A stretch of DNA of 64,000 bases from Corallincola platygyrae (GTDB lineage Bacteria > Pseudomonadota > Gammaproteobacteria > Enterobacterales > Neiellaceae): contig NZ_BAABLI010000011.1 in assembly GCF_039544265.1 (NCBI RefSeq), positions 1 to 64,000 of the forward strand, given 5' to 3'. Numbering within the stretch: position 1 is the stretch's first letter; each line of letters opens with the position of its first letter. Positions 8,933 to 17,952 of the stretch are shown one piece after another. The translations under genes and the position numbers were made by a program. The notes below the pieces were generated by a model that was given only the letters and a program-made list of their open reading frames with translations, made no database searches and was not told the DNA's origin.

Positions 8933-9364
8933 TTATTGCTGCTGCCCAGACAAAGCCACCAAACGCTGCGCACGATCACCCATCTGTTGCTCAAGTTTCA
9001 ATGATATGAAGTAAGACTTGGCGTCGCCTAACTGTTTGGCTTGCTCCAGTAACTCGAAGGCTTTCTGGTAGCTCTGTTCTTCACCTGCAACACCGCGCAG
9101 TTGGTATAGCGCAAGTGATCTTATCGCGGGTGCATGGCCCTGCTTAGCTGCTCTGAGATACCAGGGGTATGCCAAAGAGAAATCCTGGTGTTGCCGAAAG
9201 GTATACTTAGCCATCCAGTACAAGGCTTCTGGCACCTCTTGTTCAATTTGGAGCTGGTTGTTCTCGAGACAGGAATCGATCACTGCAGTACAGGATAAGG
9301 GGGCACTATTTGCAGAGGCAAAGCTGGCAAAAACAAGTGTGAAAGCGGCGAACATCCATTTCAT
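8933..9364 (-). CDS. Secreted Sel1/TPR-like repeat protein
   Basis: A 143-residue protein with a Sec signal peptide (hydrophobic stretch MKWMFAAFTLVFASFASANS, cut likely after Ala 18 or 20). The mature part contains Sel1-type helical repeats: ALYWMAKYTFRQHQDFSLAYPWYLRAAKQGHAPAIRSLALYQLRG is the clearest stretch. Such repeats mediate protein contacts; no enzyme motif is visible. Two Cys residues near the mature N-terminus may form a disulfide. The ATG is preceded by GAGG. A shorter protein of the same general kind is at 35759-36052. Specific role unknown. Confidence 0.75.
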   Translation of the reverse strand: MKWMFAAFTLVFASFASANSAPLSCTAVIDSCLENNQLQIEQEVPEALYWMAKYTFRQHQDFSLAYPWYLRAAKQGHAPAIRSLALYQLRGVAGEEQSYQKAFELLEQAKQLGDAKSYFISLKLEQQMGDRAQRLVALSGQQQ

Positions 9365-9540
9365 ATCGACCTCAGAACTTCCGTGTACAAGTATTTCTTA
9401 ATGTAGAGCCTGCACTCCCGAGTGTCGAAATTTTAAACAGTTTATTTTTAGAACAATTTATAAGATCAATAGATCGGGAGTGAATGAAGCGGATACAGGC
9501 GAGCATCTCTCACCTGTACCTGCTTATCGGAAAACAACTA

Positions 9541-9841
9541 GGGTCTGTTGACCTTTCGTGTATGGATTTTGTTCGAATGAAACACGGTTTGAGCAAGAAG
9601 TGAGCTACGTAACTTAGCGATCTAAGTAAGTAGTGAACGACGCAGCGCAGAACGTGTTTCAACGAACCCCATNAACGTGTTTCAACGAACCCCATGTCCT
9701 TCAAAAGAAGGGGCAGTATTTGTTGGTGATTTATGCTTCGTTATCGGCTATTTTTTGAGGGCCACTCAACTTCACAGCCTCTGCCTCGCCTAAATCACCA
9801 ACACATTGCTGCAAAAACAAACAGCAAAGGTCAACAGACCC
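9541..9841. mobile_element. About 300-bp element with 16-bp perfect terminal inverted repeats (MITE-like or IS remnant)
   Basis: The left end GGGTCTGTTGACCTTT (9541-9556) and right end AAAGGTCAACAGACCC (9826-9841) are perfect inverted repeats. Both are flanked by TA (9539-9540 and 9842-9843), which would fit a TA target duplication as in the IS630/Tc1 group, or simply an 18-bp inverted repeat. Inside is a further imperfect inverted repeat (9571-9586 with 9653-9667). There is no transposase; a short frame from ATG 9694 is broken by TGA at 9727. It ends one base from the stop codon of the symporter gene at 9845. A contig join (N at 9673) falls inside it, so part of a larger insertion sequence may be missing. 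Confidence 0.6.
9651..9695. repeat. 22-bp direct duplication around a single N (assembly join)
   Basis: The 22 bases at 9651-9672 are repeated exactly at 9674-9695, with the ambiguous base N at 9673 between them. Exact overlap of contig ends around a one-base gap is the mark of a scaffold join rather than of biology. The true sequence may have one copy, or more missing sequence. Confidence 0.85.
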
Positions 9842-9844
9842 TAA

Positions 9845-11278
9845 CTAATCGTTTGTTTTATCGTTGTTTTCCCAAATACCGGGGGCAATCTTCTTGTCCA
9901 GCTCTGGATACTTTTTACGGTCAAACTTCGGTACTTTGCCCGCTTTTTGTTGCTGGTGATAATCCCGAGCCAGTGTCACTACCACATTCGAAAGTAGCAG
10001 GATCGCGATTAAGTTGATGATTGCCATAAAGCCCATACTGGTATCTGCCAGGCTCCAGATCAGGTCACTTTGTGCCAACGCGCCAAACACCACCATGCCC
10101 AATACAAACAACCTGAATATCGCCAAACCTGCCAAGTGTTTGTGCTCGAGAAACACCAGATTGCTCTCTGCATAAGCATAGTTGGCAACAATGGAGGTAA
10201 AGGCGAAAAACAGCAGTGCAATAGCAACGAACGCACCGCCCCAGCTACCGACCAAAGATGACAAGGCTAACTGCGTGATCTGTACACCACTATCATTGGC
10301 ACCAGGTGTTGCATCTGCGATCAAAATAACCGCCGCAGTTGCGGTACAGATAACCAGCGTATCGACAAAAACACCCAGCATCTGCACGTAGCCCTGTGAC
10401 GCAGGGTGAGGAGGATAAGGCTCGGCACTAGCTGCCGCATTTGGTGCGCTCCCCATACCTGCTTCATTGGAGAACAATCCACGCTTGATACCATTCATCA
10501 TTGCCGCCATAACGGTATACCCTAATGCACCGGCCCCTGCCTCCTGCCAACCAAAGGCACTTTTGACAATAGTGGTGAGTACACGTGGCATCTCATCGAT
10601 ATTGATAACCACAACACCAAACGAAATCACGATATAAGCCAGCGCCATAAACGGCACTACCACTTCGGCAAAACGTGCAATAGTGCGAATGCCGCCAAAA
10701 ACGATCAACCCCGCTAAAACAACCATCACGCCACCACTGGCAATTCGCGGGATATCAAAGGCCTGTTCCATCGCTTTACTGATTTCATGGGCCTGAACGG
10801 CATTGAACACCAGACCAAAACAGAGAATGAGTGCAATGGCGAACAACACCCCCATCCAGCGCTTACCTAACCCAGCTTCCATGTAATAGGCAGGGCCACC
10901 GCGATAGAGCCCTTGATCATCTTCAACCTTGTAGAGCTGCGCCAATGTCGATTCCGCAAAACTGGTGGCCATACCGATAAGCGCAATCAGCCACATCCAG
11001 AACACCGCGCCCGGACCACCGGCAATAATCGCCGTAGCTACGCCAGCCAGGTTGCCCGTACCAACACGTGCTGCCAGGCTGGTACAAAGCGCCTGGAATG
11101 AAGAGATACCGTGACTGCTGCCCTTGCGAGAGTGCTTTAGTACGGAGAAGGTGTGCCCGAAGTGGCGAAACTGAATAAAGCCAAGGCGTATGGTGAAATA
11201 GATGCCGGTTCCCAGCAGCAAATAGATAAGCAGGTTGCCCCACAGTATTCCATTTATCATGTTAACGAGATCGAGCAT
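9845..11278 (-). CDS. Alanine/glycine:cation symporter (AGCS family)
   Basis: A 477-residue inner-membrane transporter of the AGCS (AlsT/DagA) family, which takes up alanine or glycine with sodium or protons. Landmarks are FQALCTSLAARVGTGNLAGVATAI near residues 63-86, GPGAVFWMWLIALIGMATSFAESTLAQ, the GGPAYYMEAGLGKRW stretch and GLFSNEAGMGSAPNAAA. About ten membrane helices are expected; length is usual for the family. The ATG is preceded by GGGGGA. Immediately downstream is the right end of the inverted-repeat element at 9541-9841, so any native terminator may have been displaced. Confidence 0.93.
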   Translation of the reverse strand: MLDLVNMINGILWGNLLIYLLLGTGIYFTIRLGFIQFRHFGHTFSVLKHSRKGSSHGISSFQALCTSLAARVGTGNLAGVATAIIAGGPGAVFWMWLIALIGMATSFAESTLAQLYKVEDDQGLYRGGPAYYMEAGLGKRWMGVLFAIALILCFGLVFNAVQAHEISKAMEQAFDIPRIASGGVMVVLAGLIVFGGIRTIARFAEVVVPFMALAYIVISFGVVVINIDEMPRVLTTIVKSAFGWQEAGAGALGYTVMAAMMNGIKRGLFSNEAGMGSAPNAAASAEPYPPHPASQGYVQMLGVFVDTLVICTATAAVILIADATPGANDSGVQITQLALSSLVGSWGGAFVAIALLFFAFTSIVANYAYAESNLVFLEHKHLAGLAIFRLFVLGMVVFGALAQSDLIWSLADTSMGFMAIINLIAILLLSNVVVTLARDYHQQQKAGKVPKFDRKKYPELDKKIAPGIWENNDKTND

Positions 11279-11304
11279 TGTTCCCCCATTCGATGAAACG
11301 AAAG

Positions 11305-11835
11305 TTAAATTTGGTATGTATTTTCGGCGCGGAAGTCTGCCAGAACTCGCTGCATAACCAGATGATCAGAGTCAGCATAAGCACAGAGAGTGACGCTACC
11401 AGACCATCCTATCTCTTTGCTTGTCTCATCAATGGTGTGCAATGCGACGTGCGTTGCCTCAACTAGTGGATAACCATAAACACCACAACTAATAGCAGGA
11501 AACGCTACCGAAGCAATTTGGTGCTGTTCACATAGAGTTAAGGCATGCTGATAAACACTAGCGAGTAGCGCCGACTCTCCTTTATCTCCACCATGCCACA
11601 CCGGGCCCACCCCATGAATGACATATTTGGCTGGTAAGCGATAACCAGAGGTGATTTTGGCTTCGCCGGTTGGGCAGCCATTGAGTTTTCGGCATTCATC
11701 CAGCAATTCTGGGCCAGCGGCTCTGTGGATAGCGCCATCAACTCCGCCACCACCCAGCAATGAGTTGTTGGCTGCGTTGACGATAGCATCGACCTTGAGC
11801 TGAGTGATATCGCCGCAAACCAGATCTATCTGCAT
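11305..11835 (-). CDS. Macrodomain protein, O-acetyl-ADP-ribose deacetylase family (YmdB-like)
   Basis: A 176-residue single macrodomain. The signature VNAANNSLLGGGGVDGAI (19-36) binds the ADP-ribose moiety and contains the Asn and Asp used by the deacetylase branch; GYRLPAKYVIHGVGPVW and FPAISCGVYGYP follow in the expected order. The family removes acetyl or ADP-ribose groups, and YmdB of E. coli also binds RNase III; substrates here are not shown by the sequence. It ends 26 bases before the symporter start on the same strand, so the two could share a message, though they have no evident link in function. Confidence 0.9.
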   Translation of the reverse strand: MQIDLVCGDITQLKVDAIVNAANNSLLGGGGVDGAIHRAAGPELLDECRKLNGCPTGEAKITSGYRLPAKYVIHGVGPVWHGGDKGESALLASVYQHALTLCEQHQIASVAFPAISCGVYGYPLVEATHVALHTIDETSKEIGWSGSVTLCAYADSDHLVMQRVLADFRAENTYQI

Positions 11836-11882
11836 GATTTAAAAGGTTGAGGAAAAAGAGGGGTAATAGATAGCGTAGCAGC

Positions 11883-13520
11883 TTAACGAGTGGGACTGGT
11901 CAGAACCTTATCTAATTCAAGTTTGATCGCCTGATATCGTTTGGCGTTGTGGTCGGTAAGCGTGGACGATTCGATCACCTGCTTGCAACGTTTGCCCAGC
12001 GCCAGTACCTGCAATCGCGACAAATTAGAAGACCAGGCTTTTGATAATGCTTGTGCGAGATTGAGTGCCAGACTGGCACTATGAGGCATCATGTCAAACG
12101 CTTCGATAAAACACTCCAACGACTCCGAAAAGGCACCCAGCTGGTAAAGCTCCATGCCATCGCTGTTCAGTTGTTTAATCTTGGCATTAAACACATTCTG
12201 CTTATGCTGCTCTCGCTCAACAATCACACCCAGGGTCGCCATGCTCAGTTCGTCATCACTACGCATCTGTTGGATCTGATTCATGACCAGGTCAGCCTGC
12301 TCAGGCTCACCCACACCAAACAGGGCTTTGGCTTTATCTAGCTGGTCCTCAATATTTTCCAGCGGCGTCGACAAGGTATCACCATCAAGCATCCCTCTCG
12401 CGGCCGGAATATCGCCTTTCAGCACGCTGATTCGTGACTGCAGGATCAAGTTCTGTGATTCCATCTGCTGACTTTTAAAACGACGACTGATATCCCGCAG
12501 CACTTCCATTGACCGATTAACACAACGCACGGCAACCAGGTCATTACTCTCCATCGCCAAATCAACCAGGCAGCGGGCGTAGTTAAGATGGTGAAGCGGC
12601 GTTTCATGTACCGAATGGCGGATCCCTTCAACGATCTTTTTATGGGCCTTCACCGCCATTTCCAGTTCATTGTTTGCCATCGCCAGGTGAGCGATGGCTC
12701 GCTGGCGCTCAATATTGCGGGGCGACAGCTTACTGGCTTCAACAAAGTGCTCTTGTGCCTGAGTCAGCTCATTCTTTCGAATTGCAATACGACCAAGCCA
12801 GTCGAATGCTTCAACCTGTACTTCAGGGCGCTCAAGCAACGCCTGAAACATCTTTCTTGCATCCGACACCTGTCCAAGATGAAAACGGGAGATCGCCAGC
12901 CCCAACATGGCCCAGGCATGGTCACGTTCAGCCAGCACATCACCATAAAGGTCAAACGCTTGCTGATAACGTCCCAGTTTCACCAGCAGTTCTGCTCTCA
13001 TACGTTTTGCAAACAACTGATGCTCTGGTGCGCTCTCTATCGCGATCTGACATTGTGCAGCAGCACTTTCAAGGTTCCTCTCCCGAATTGCTTTGTACAC
13101 CGCTGAGAGTGAATGCTTTTTGATAAAAGCGCGAGCCAATCGTTTGCCCAAGCTGGTATATGTGAAAGGTTTTATCAGATAGTCATCTGGCTGTAGTTCA
13201 ATGACACCATGAACGACTTGGCGGCGATTTTCGGCGCTAATCAGAATAAACAGCGCGTCCGGACGAATCAGCTCTCGCTGTTTCAATTCTTCAAACAGCT
13301 GATAGCCATCTTTACCATCACCCAGGTTGTAGTCACAAAGCACAATATCAAACTGATGTGATTCACATAGCACCAGGGCACGATCGCCATCGCAGGCTGT
13401 TTGAATCTCTTCACAGCCCAAGGTCTGCAACATGCCCTTAATGGCATTGCGGATCGGCGAGCAATCATCGACTACCAATAGCCGTTGTCGCTTATAAAAC
13501 TGGTTTGCTACTGCACTCAT
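11883..13520 (-). CDS. Response regulator with C-terminal TPR repeats
   Basis: A 545-residue cytosolic protein. The N-terminal receiver domain (13-130) has the acidic pair at VVDDC (D18, D19), phosphoacceptor D63 in LCDYNLGDG, S95 and K117 (LIKPF). The rest is a long all-helical region with TPR-like repeats (for example AWAMLGLAISRFHLGQVSDARKMF) and no DNA-binding or enzyme domain. Output is therefore probably by protein contact. I chose ATG 13520; an in-frame TTG at 13538 would add six residues. No kinase gene is next to it. A linker helix near residues 140-175 separates receiver and TPR parts. Confidence 0.85.
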   Translation of the reverse strand: MSAVANQFYKRQRLLVVDDCSPIRNAIKGMLQTLGCEEIQTACDGDRALVLCESHQFDIVLCDYNLGDGKDGYQLFEELKQRELIRPDALFILISAENRRQVVHGVIELQPDDYLIKPFTYTSLGKRLARAFIKKHSLSAVYKAIRERNLESAAAQCQIAIESAPEHQLFAKRMRAELLVKLGRYQQAFDLYGDVLAERDHAWAMLGLAISRFHLGQVSDARKMFQALLERPEVQVEAFDWLGRIAIRKNELTQAQEHFVEASKLSPRNIERQRAIAHLAMANNELEMAVKAHKKIVEGIRHSVHETPLHHLNYARCLVDLAMESNDLVAVRCVNRSMEVLRDISRRFKSQQMESQNLILQSRISVLKGDIPAARGMLDGDTLSTPLENIEDQLDKAKALFGVGEPEQADLVMNQIQQMRSDDELSMATLGVIVEREQHKQNVFNAKIKQLNSDGMELYQLGAFSESLECFIEAFDMMPHSASLALNLAQALSKAWSSNLSRLQVLALGKRCKQVIESSTLTDHNAKRYQAIKLELDKVLTSPTR

Positions 13521-13745
13521 GCACACCCAATATGGCAAAAAGGCCAGACGACTTAAACAGAATTAGACAGCCCTAAACTGTAAAATTAACCGACAATTCT
13601 AACCAGTTCTCTCCCTCAACGAAACAGATTCCATCACACCTTTGTCAAAGCAATGAAATTCGTCATATAGTAAGCCGACGATCCGCCAGAGATCGCTGAT
13701 ATAAAGATCCAGAGAAGCGTAGTTAACAGACTTTCAGGGACCATC

Positions 13746-14699
13746 ATGGCCAATACATTGCAACAACTGAAGACCATGACAACTGTCGTGGCAGACACAG
13801 GCGATATTGACGCCATCGCCCGTCATAAACCGCAGGACGCAACCACCAATCCGTCACTGCTGCTTAAAGCCGTGCAGAATCCCCATTACCAGCCCTATAT
13901 TGAAGATGCTATCGCCTGGGCGAAACAACAAAGCAGCGACAAAGCGCAGCAACTGATCGATGCCGGTGACAAGCTGGCTGTAAATGTCGGGTTAGAAATT
14001 TTGAAACAGGTACCTGGCCGTGTTTCAACCGAAGTAGACGCCCGCCTCTCCTTTGACCAGCAGGCAACGTTGGACAAAGCACGCAAACTTATCGCCCTCT
14101 ACGAACAAGCGGGTATCAGTAAAGATCGGATCCTGATTAAGGTCGCATCGACCTGGGAAGGCATTTCCGCAGCCAAACAACTGGAACTGGAAGGGATCAA
14201 CTGCAACCTGACCCTGCTGTTTAGTTTTGCTCAGGCTCGCGCTTGTGCCGAGGCAGGTGTTTATCTGATATCACCTTTTGTTGGGCGTATTCTTGATTGG
14301 TACAAAGCCAATACCGATAAGAGTGATTACAGCTCCGCGGAAGATCCGGGGGTGTTATCCGTCACCCAGATCTACAACTACTACAAAGAACATGGTTATA
14401 AAACGGTGGTGATGGGCGCCAGTTTCCGCAACAGTGGTGAAATCCTCGAGCTAGCCGGGTGTGACAGATTAACCATCAGCCCTGCGTTGCTTGAAGAATT
14501 AGAGGCGTCTGAACATCAGGTGGTCAGAAAGCTTAAACCGGCTACATTGCTCAAGCAAACACCTGTGGCCCTGACAGAACCGGAGTTCCGCTGGGCAATG
14601 AATCAAGATGCCATGGCAACTGAGAAGCTTGCTGAGGGAATCCGCAACTTTGCCAAAGACCAGGTGAAATTAGAGATGATGCTGGAACAGCAGCTTTGA
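13746..14699 (+). CDS. tal: Transaldolase (TalB type)
   Basis: A 317-residue cytosolic enzyme of the non-oxidative pentose phosphate pathway; it moves a dihydroxyacetone unit between sedoheptulose 7-phosphate and glyceraldehyde 3-phosphate. The Schiff-base lysine is K132 in RILIKVASTWEG, the same number as in E. coli TalB, and DATTNPSLL (31-39) and the phosphate-binding GASFRNSGEI are present. AGGGA precedes the ATG. It converges on pgi across a shared terminator; the two enzymes work on the same sugar-phosphate pool. Confidence 0.96.
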   Translation: MANTLQQLKTMTTVVADTGDIDAIARHKPQDATTNPSLLLKAVQNPHYQPYIEDAIAWAKQQSSDKAQQLIDAGDKLAVNVGLEILKQVPGRVSTEVDARLSFDQQATLDKARKLIALYEQAGISKDRILIKVASTWEGISAAKQLELEGINCNLTLLFSFAQARACAEAGVYLISPFVGRILDWYKANTDKSDYSSAEDPGVLSVTQIYNYYKEHGYKTVVMGASFRNSGEILELAGCDRLTISPALLEELEASEHQVVRKLKPATLLKQTPVALTEPEFRWAMNQDAMATEKLAEGIRNFAKDQVKLEMMLEQQL

Positions 14700-14714
14700 T
14701 TGTTAAAGCACATC

Positions 14715-14742
14715 AAAAAAGGCCGCAATTGCGGCCTTTTTT
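14715..14742. terminator. Bidirectional terminator between transaldolase and pgi
   Basis: A perfect palindrome with stem GGCCGCAA/TTGCGGCC carries A6 on its left and T6 on its right, so it can end transcription from both converging genes. Confidence 0.9.
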
Positions 14743-14774
14743 ATTAAGCATAAATGCCAAACAGAAGCTAACGC

Positions 14775-16424
14775 TTACTTGCTCATCGCTTTAAATGCGT
14801 TGATCAGGCCGTTAGTTGAGCTGTCATGACTGCTGATAGCATCGTCGTTCGTCAATTCTGGCAGGATCTGGTTTGCCAGCTGTTTACCCAGCTCAACACC
14901 CCACTGGTCAAAGCTGAAGATATTCCAGATAACGCCTTGAACGAAGATCTTGTGCTCATAGAAAGCGATCAGCTGACCCAGCGTACGCGCATCCAACTGT
15001 TTGAACAGCAGGCTGTTGGTTGGACGGTTGCCCTTGAACACCTTGTGTGGTGCCAACTCTGCGATCTCAGCGTCTGACTTACCAGCCGCTTTCAGCTCTG
15101 CTTCAACGGTGGCACGATCTTTACCAAATGCCAATGCTTCAGTTTGAGCAAAGAAGTTAGCCAACAGTTTCGGATGGTGATCGCCTACTGGGTTGTGGCT
15201 GATAGCTGGCGCTAGGAAGTCACAAGGGATCAATTTAGTGCCCTGGTGGATCAGCTGGTAGAAGGCGTGTTGACCGTTAGTGCCAGGCTCACCCCAAATG
15301 ATTGGGCCAGTCTGGTAGTTAACTTCTTCGCCATCACGGGTGACATACTTACCATTACTTTCCATGTTGCCCTGCTGGAAGTAAGCAGAGAAACGATGCA
15401 TGTATTGGTCGTAAGGCAGGATAGCTTCGCTGTCAGCGCCAAAGAAATTGCCATACCAAAGGCCAATCAGGGCCAACAGTACAGGCACGTTCTTGTCCAG
15501 ATCGGTCGTCGCGAAGTGCTGGTCTACATCGTGCGCGCCCTGCAGCAACTCTTCAAAGTTGTCGTAGCCGATAGTCAACGCGATAGACAGGCCGATCGCT
15601 GACCACAGAGAATAACGACCACCTACCCAGTCCCAGAACTCAAACATATTGGCACTGTCGATACCAAACGCTTCTACTGAACCTTTGTTCGTTGAAAGCG
15701 CCGCAAAATGCTTAGCAACGTGGCTTTCGTCACCTGCCGCTTTAAGGAACCAGTCACGCGCACTGTGAGCGTTGGTCATGGTTTCTTGAGTGGTAAATGT
15801 CTTAGACGCGATCAGGAACAAGGTGGTTTCTGGATCAACTTTCTTGAGCGTTTCAGCAATGTGGGTACCGTCAACGTTAGATACGAAGTGTGGAGTGATG
15901 CCTTTCCAGTATGGCTTCAGCGCCTCGGTCACCATCACAGGACCCAGATCAGAACCACCGATACCGATGTTTACTACATCAGTGATCGCCTTGCCTGTGT
16001 AACCTTTCCAATCACCGCTGTGTACTTTGGCGCAGAATGCTTTCATCTTCGCCAGTTCAGCATTCACCGCAGGCATCACATCTTCGCCAGCAACCATAAC
16101 CGGCGTATTGCTGCGATTGCGCAACGCAGTGTGCAGTACTGCGCGACCTTCGGTGGCATTGATTTCGTCACCAGCAAACATCTTGTTGATGGCATCTTTC
16201 AACTCAGTCTGATCGGCCAACGCCAGCAATTTTTCCAGCGTTTCATCAGTTAGCAAGTTCTTCGAGTAATCGAACAAAATGTCGTGGAACTGCAGAGAAA
16301 ACTTGTCAAAACGTGCTGTATCTTGCGCAAACAGTGTACCTATATCTGTTTGCTTCATCTGTTCAGCATGCTCGCCGAGTGCTTTCCAAGCTGCAGTCTG
16401 AGTTGGGTTAATTGCCTGAAGCAT
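14775..16424 (-). CDS. pgi: Glucose-6-phosphate isomerase
   Basis: A 549-residue enzyme that interconverts glucose 6-phosphate and fructose 6-phosphate in glycolysis and gluconeogenesis. Clear Pgi signatures are NIGIGGSDLGPVMVTEAL near residues 150-167, the SKTFTTQET stretch, GGRYSLWSAIGLSIAL and the C-terminal region GVIWNIFSFDQWGVELGK. Catalytic Glu and His are expected in QGNMESNGK and in the HQGTKLIPCDF region. Length equals the E. coli enzyme. AAGGAG lies 6 bases before the ATG. Upstream are about 440 bases without another gene on this strand. Confidence 0.97.
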   Translation of the reverse strand: MLQAINPTQTAAWKALGEHAEQMKQTDIGTLFAQDTARFDKFSLQFHDILFDYSKNLLTDETLEKLLALADQTELKDAINKMFAGDEINATEGRAVLHTALRNRSNTPVMVAGEDVMPAVNAELAKMKAFCAKVHSGDWKGYTGKAITDVVNIGIGGSDLGPVMVTEALKPYWKGITPHFVSNVDGTHIAETLKKVDPETTLFLIASKTFTTQETMTNAHSARDWFLKAAGDESHVAKHFAALSTNKGSVEAFGIDSANMFEFWDWVGGRYSLWSAIGLSIALTIGYDNFEELLQGAHDVDQHFATTDLDKNVPVLLALIGLWYGNFFGADSEAILPYDQYMHRFSAYFQQGNMESNGKYVTRDGEEVNYQTGPIIWGEPGTNGQHAFYQLIHQGTKLIPCDFLAPAISHNPVGDHHPKLLANFFAQTEALAFGKDRATVEAELKAAGKSDAEIAELAPHKVFKGNRPTNSLLFKQLDARTLGQLIAFYEHKIFVQGVIWNIFSFDQWGVELGKQLANQILPELTNDDAISSHDSSTNGLINAFKAMSK

Positions 16425-16866
16425 GGGTGCTCCTTTCCAGTGTTAGTCGAAAGATAAATAAGAAGGTGCTCGCTTGAAGGCCATACCCTAAGCCAACACC
16501 GTTAATTCATTCGGGCTATCTGTGATTACTGCGCGATGGCAAATCGCTATCAATATAGCCTGTCATCAGGTTTGTGCTAGCTCACCCGACATTGCCTTGC
16601 TCCCGCCGCAACAGAGTTGGAATTGCGGGACGCAGAAAGATAACACAACTGTCAGATAACGGAATTGATCATTGTTAAACATGGGAAGTGCTCGAAATAG
16701 CTCATAACTCGGGCGAGCGTAGTGGGATCGAAAGAAACTTAGAGGGGATGCACAAAATTTCAGCTTTTAGACTGTATTAACACAAATGCAACAAAAGCGT
16801 TTTATTTTTGAGCTGCTTATGATATCACCAATATCGCCAACCAATATGATGTAACCGGAGGTAAGC
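16425..16866. other. Intergenic region between pgi and the DUF3545 gene
   Basis: This 440-base stretch separates two divergent genes and should hold both promoters. I see no coding frame with a credible start and protein, no RNA gene and no strong operator. The end nearest the DUF3545 gene is AT-rich (around 16740-16830), in keeping with a promoter there. Confidence 0.5.
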
Positions 16867-17040
16867 ATGGAGCGTTTAGCATTTGAAGTTGCCGGACAAG
16901 ATCGCACACCAAAGGGGAGCAGACAGAAAAAGCGCAAATGGCGCGAAATCGAGTCGATAAAAGATAAATTCCGCCTGAAAAAAGAATTACAGGATATTGA
17001 TTGGGCCCATGACTTTGAGATGGATGACCTAGAAATCTAA
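16867..17040 (+). CDS. DUF3545 family small protein
   Basis: A 57-residue basic-then-acidic protein. The central KKRKWREIESIKDK and the ending LKKELQDIDWAHDFEMDD match the DUF3545 family as I know it from marine gammaproteobacteria; no function has been assigned to it. The start is well supported by GGAGGT 5 bases before the ATG, and a strong terminator follows directly after the stop. No signal peptide or membrane segment is present. Confidence 0.82.
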   Translation: MERLAFEVAGQDRTPKGSRQKKRKWREIESIKDKFRLKKELQDIDWAHDFEMDDLEI

Positions 17041-17079
17041 AGAAAAGCCCCAGAGTGACACTCTGGGGCTTTTCTTTTT
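17041..17079. terminator. Strong hairpin terminator between DUF3545 gene and hemerythrin gene
   Basis: A 15-bp stem (AGAAAAGCCCCAGAG paired with its complement) around a 5-base loop, followed by T-rich sequence; it begins directly after the stop codon at 17040. The A-run on the left means it can also serve the converging gene at 17097-17690. Confidence 0.9.
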
Positions 17080-17096
17080 GGTCTTGTGGAAGCCGT

Positions 17097-17690
17097 CTAA
17101 ACGCTAACGCACTCGCTGCGTTTTTGTAGGCGTTTGGCCAACTCTTTGTATTGCTCAGCCACCTGCTGTCCAAACAGCGGGTCAAGACGCTGCGCTGTCG
17201 CTTTGGCTTCTTCAAAGGTGGCGCCAGGACAAACAGGAAACTGATCGGCTACCGCTTGCCAGTCAGAAGGGCTCATTTTTGCTTCGAGCTCTGGCAGAAC
17301 ATGTTCTTCTTCGTAGTCCATATGAGACTGCTGCAATTCGATAAACTCGCCCAATTTCTCAGCGAACTGGTCCAGTGGTATTACACAGTCATTGAGGATC
17401 ATATCCAACATGGTTCTCAACTCATCGGTGTTGAGCTCCAGTTTTTTGTGCTCCTGAGCCAGCTTGTTGTTCTCCGCATCCTGATGACATACGTGGGTCA
17501 GGTAGTAGTCATAAACCACGTCTTCAACTTTATGATGGTACTTGTCTGCGTAGTCCTGCATGTAATCGACGACATCGCGGATCAGGCTGTAGTTAACTTC
17601 ACCTTTCTCAACCAATGCTGCGTGGCGCTCTCTCAGCAACTGGATCAATATCGCCAGATTTTTGTGGTCGTTATGGATCAGTTCGAGCAT
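17097..17690 (-). CDS. Hemerythrin HHE domain protein
   Basis: A 197-residue, all-helical cytosolic protein. Iron-ligand type residues occur in the expected HHE order: MLELIHNDHKNLA at the N-terminus, YHHKVEDVVYDYY near residues 51-63, and SHMDYEEEHVLPEL near residues 121-134. The HHE fold binds a di-iron centre and is used for sensing or storing oxygen, iron or nitric oxide; which applies here cannot be told from sequence. The start has GAGAGG upstream. It is a single gene with a terminator shared with the converging DUF3545 gene. Confidence 0.87.
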   Translation of the reverse strand: MLELIHNDHKNLAILIQLLRERHAALVEKGEVNYSLIRDVVDYMQDYADKYHHKVEDVVYDYYLTHVCHQDAENNKLAQEHKKLELNTDELRTMLDMILNDCVIPLDQFAEKLGEFIELQQSHMDYEEEHVLPELEAKMSPSDWQAVADQFPVCPGATFEEAKATAQRLDPLFGQQVAEQYKELAKRLQKRSECVSV

Positions 17691-17952
17691 AGGACCTCTC
17701 CCGGTGGTCTAGTGGTATTAAAAATACGTTGGGTTTAACGCTGTTTGCGACGAGCTGAACAACCAGTATAAGCAGCCCACCACTCTCGAGTTGGTACCTG
17801 TTATAAAATTGTGACCAAACTCCAGCGCAGTGGTTCCCAGATTATCCAAGTTTGATTGCAGCATTTTTGACCAATCATAAGAGAGGCCAAATAAACCCTG
17901 AGCCCTGCGAGACCTGGCTCACAATTTGAGTTAAGTCTTTACTCAACCCAGA

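Noticed and set aside
9571..9579. GTTCGAATG resembling the T-loop of a tRNA
   Set aside because: No acceptor stem or anticodon arm can be built around it; it is part of the internal inverted repeat of the element.
9510..9704. Minus-strand frame crossing the N
   Set aside because: It contains the ambiguous base and the duplicated assembly join; no family resemblance.
9733..10017. 94-codon plus-strand frame starting inside the inverted-repeat element
   Set aside because: Runs into the antisense of the symporter gene and is a shadow; only its first third lies in the element, after an in-frame TGA.
12588..13123. Two overlapping plus-strand frames of 149-172 codons within the response regulator gene
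   Set aside because: Antisense to TPR-coding sequence; no start context and no domain.
15708..16253. 181-codon plus-strand frame within pgi
   Set aside because: Antisense shadow of the strongly conserved pgi gene.
16817..17215. 132-codon minus-strand frame over the DUF3545 gene
   Set aside because: It covers the strong terminator and is antisense to the better supported 57-residue gene with GGAGGT.
17151..17738. 195-codon plus-strand frame antisense to the hemerythrin gene
   Set aside because: Shadow; the minus strand has the HHE metal motifs and a good ribosome-binding site.
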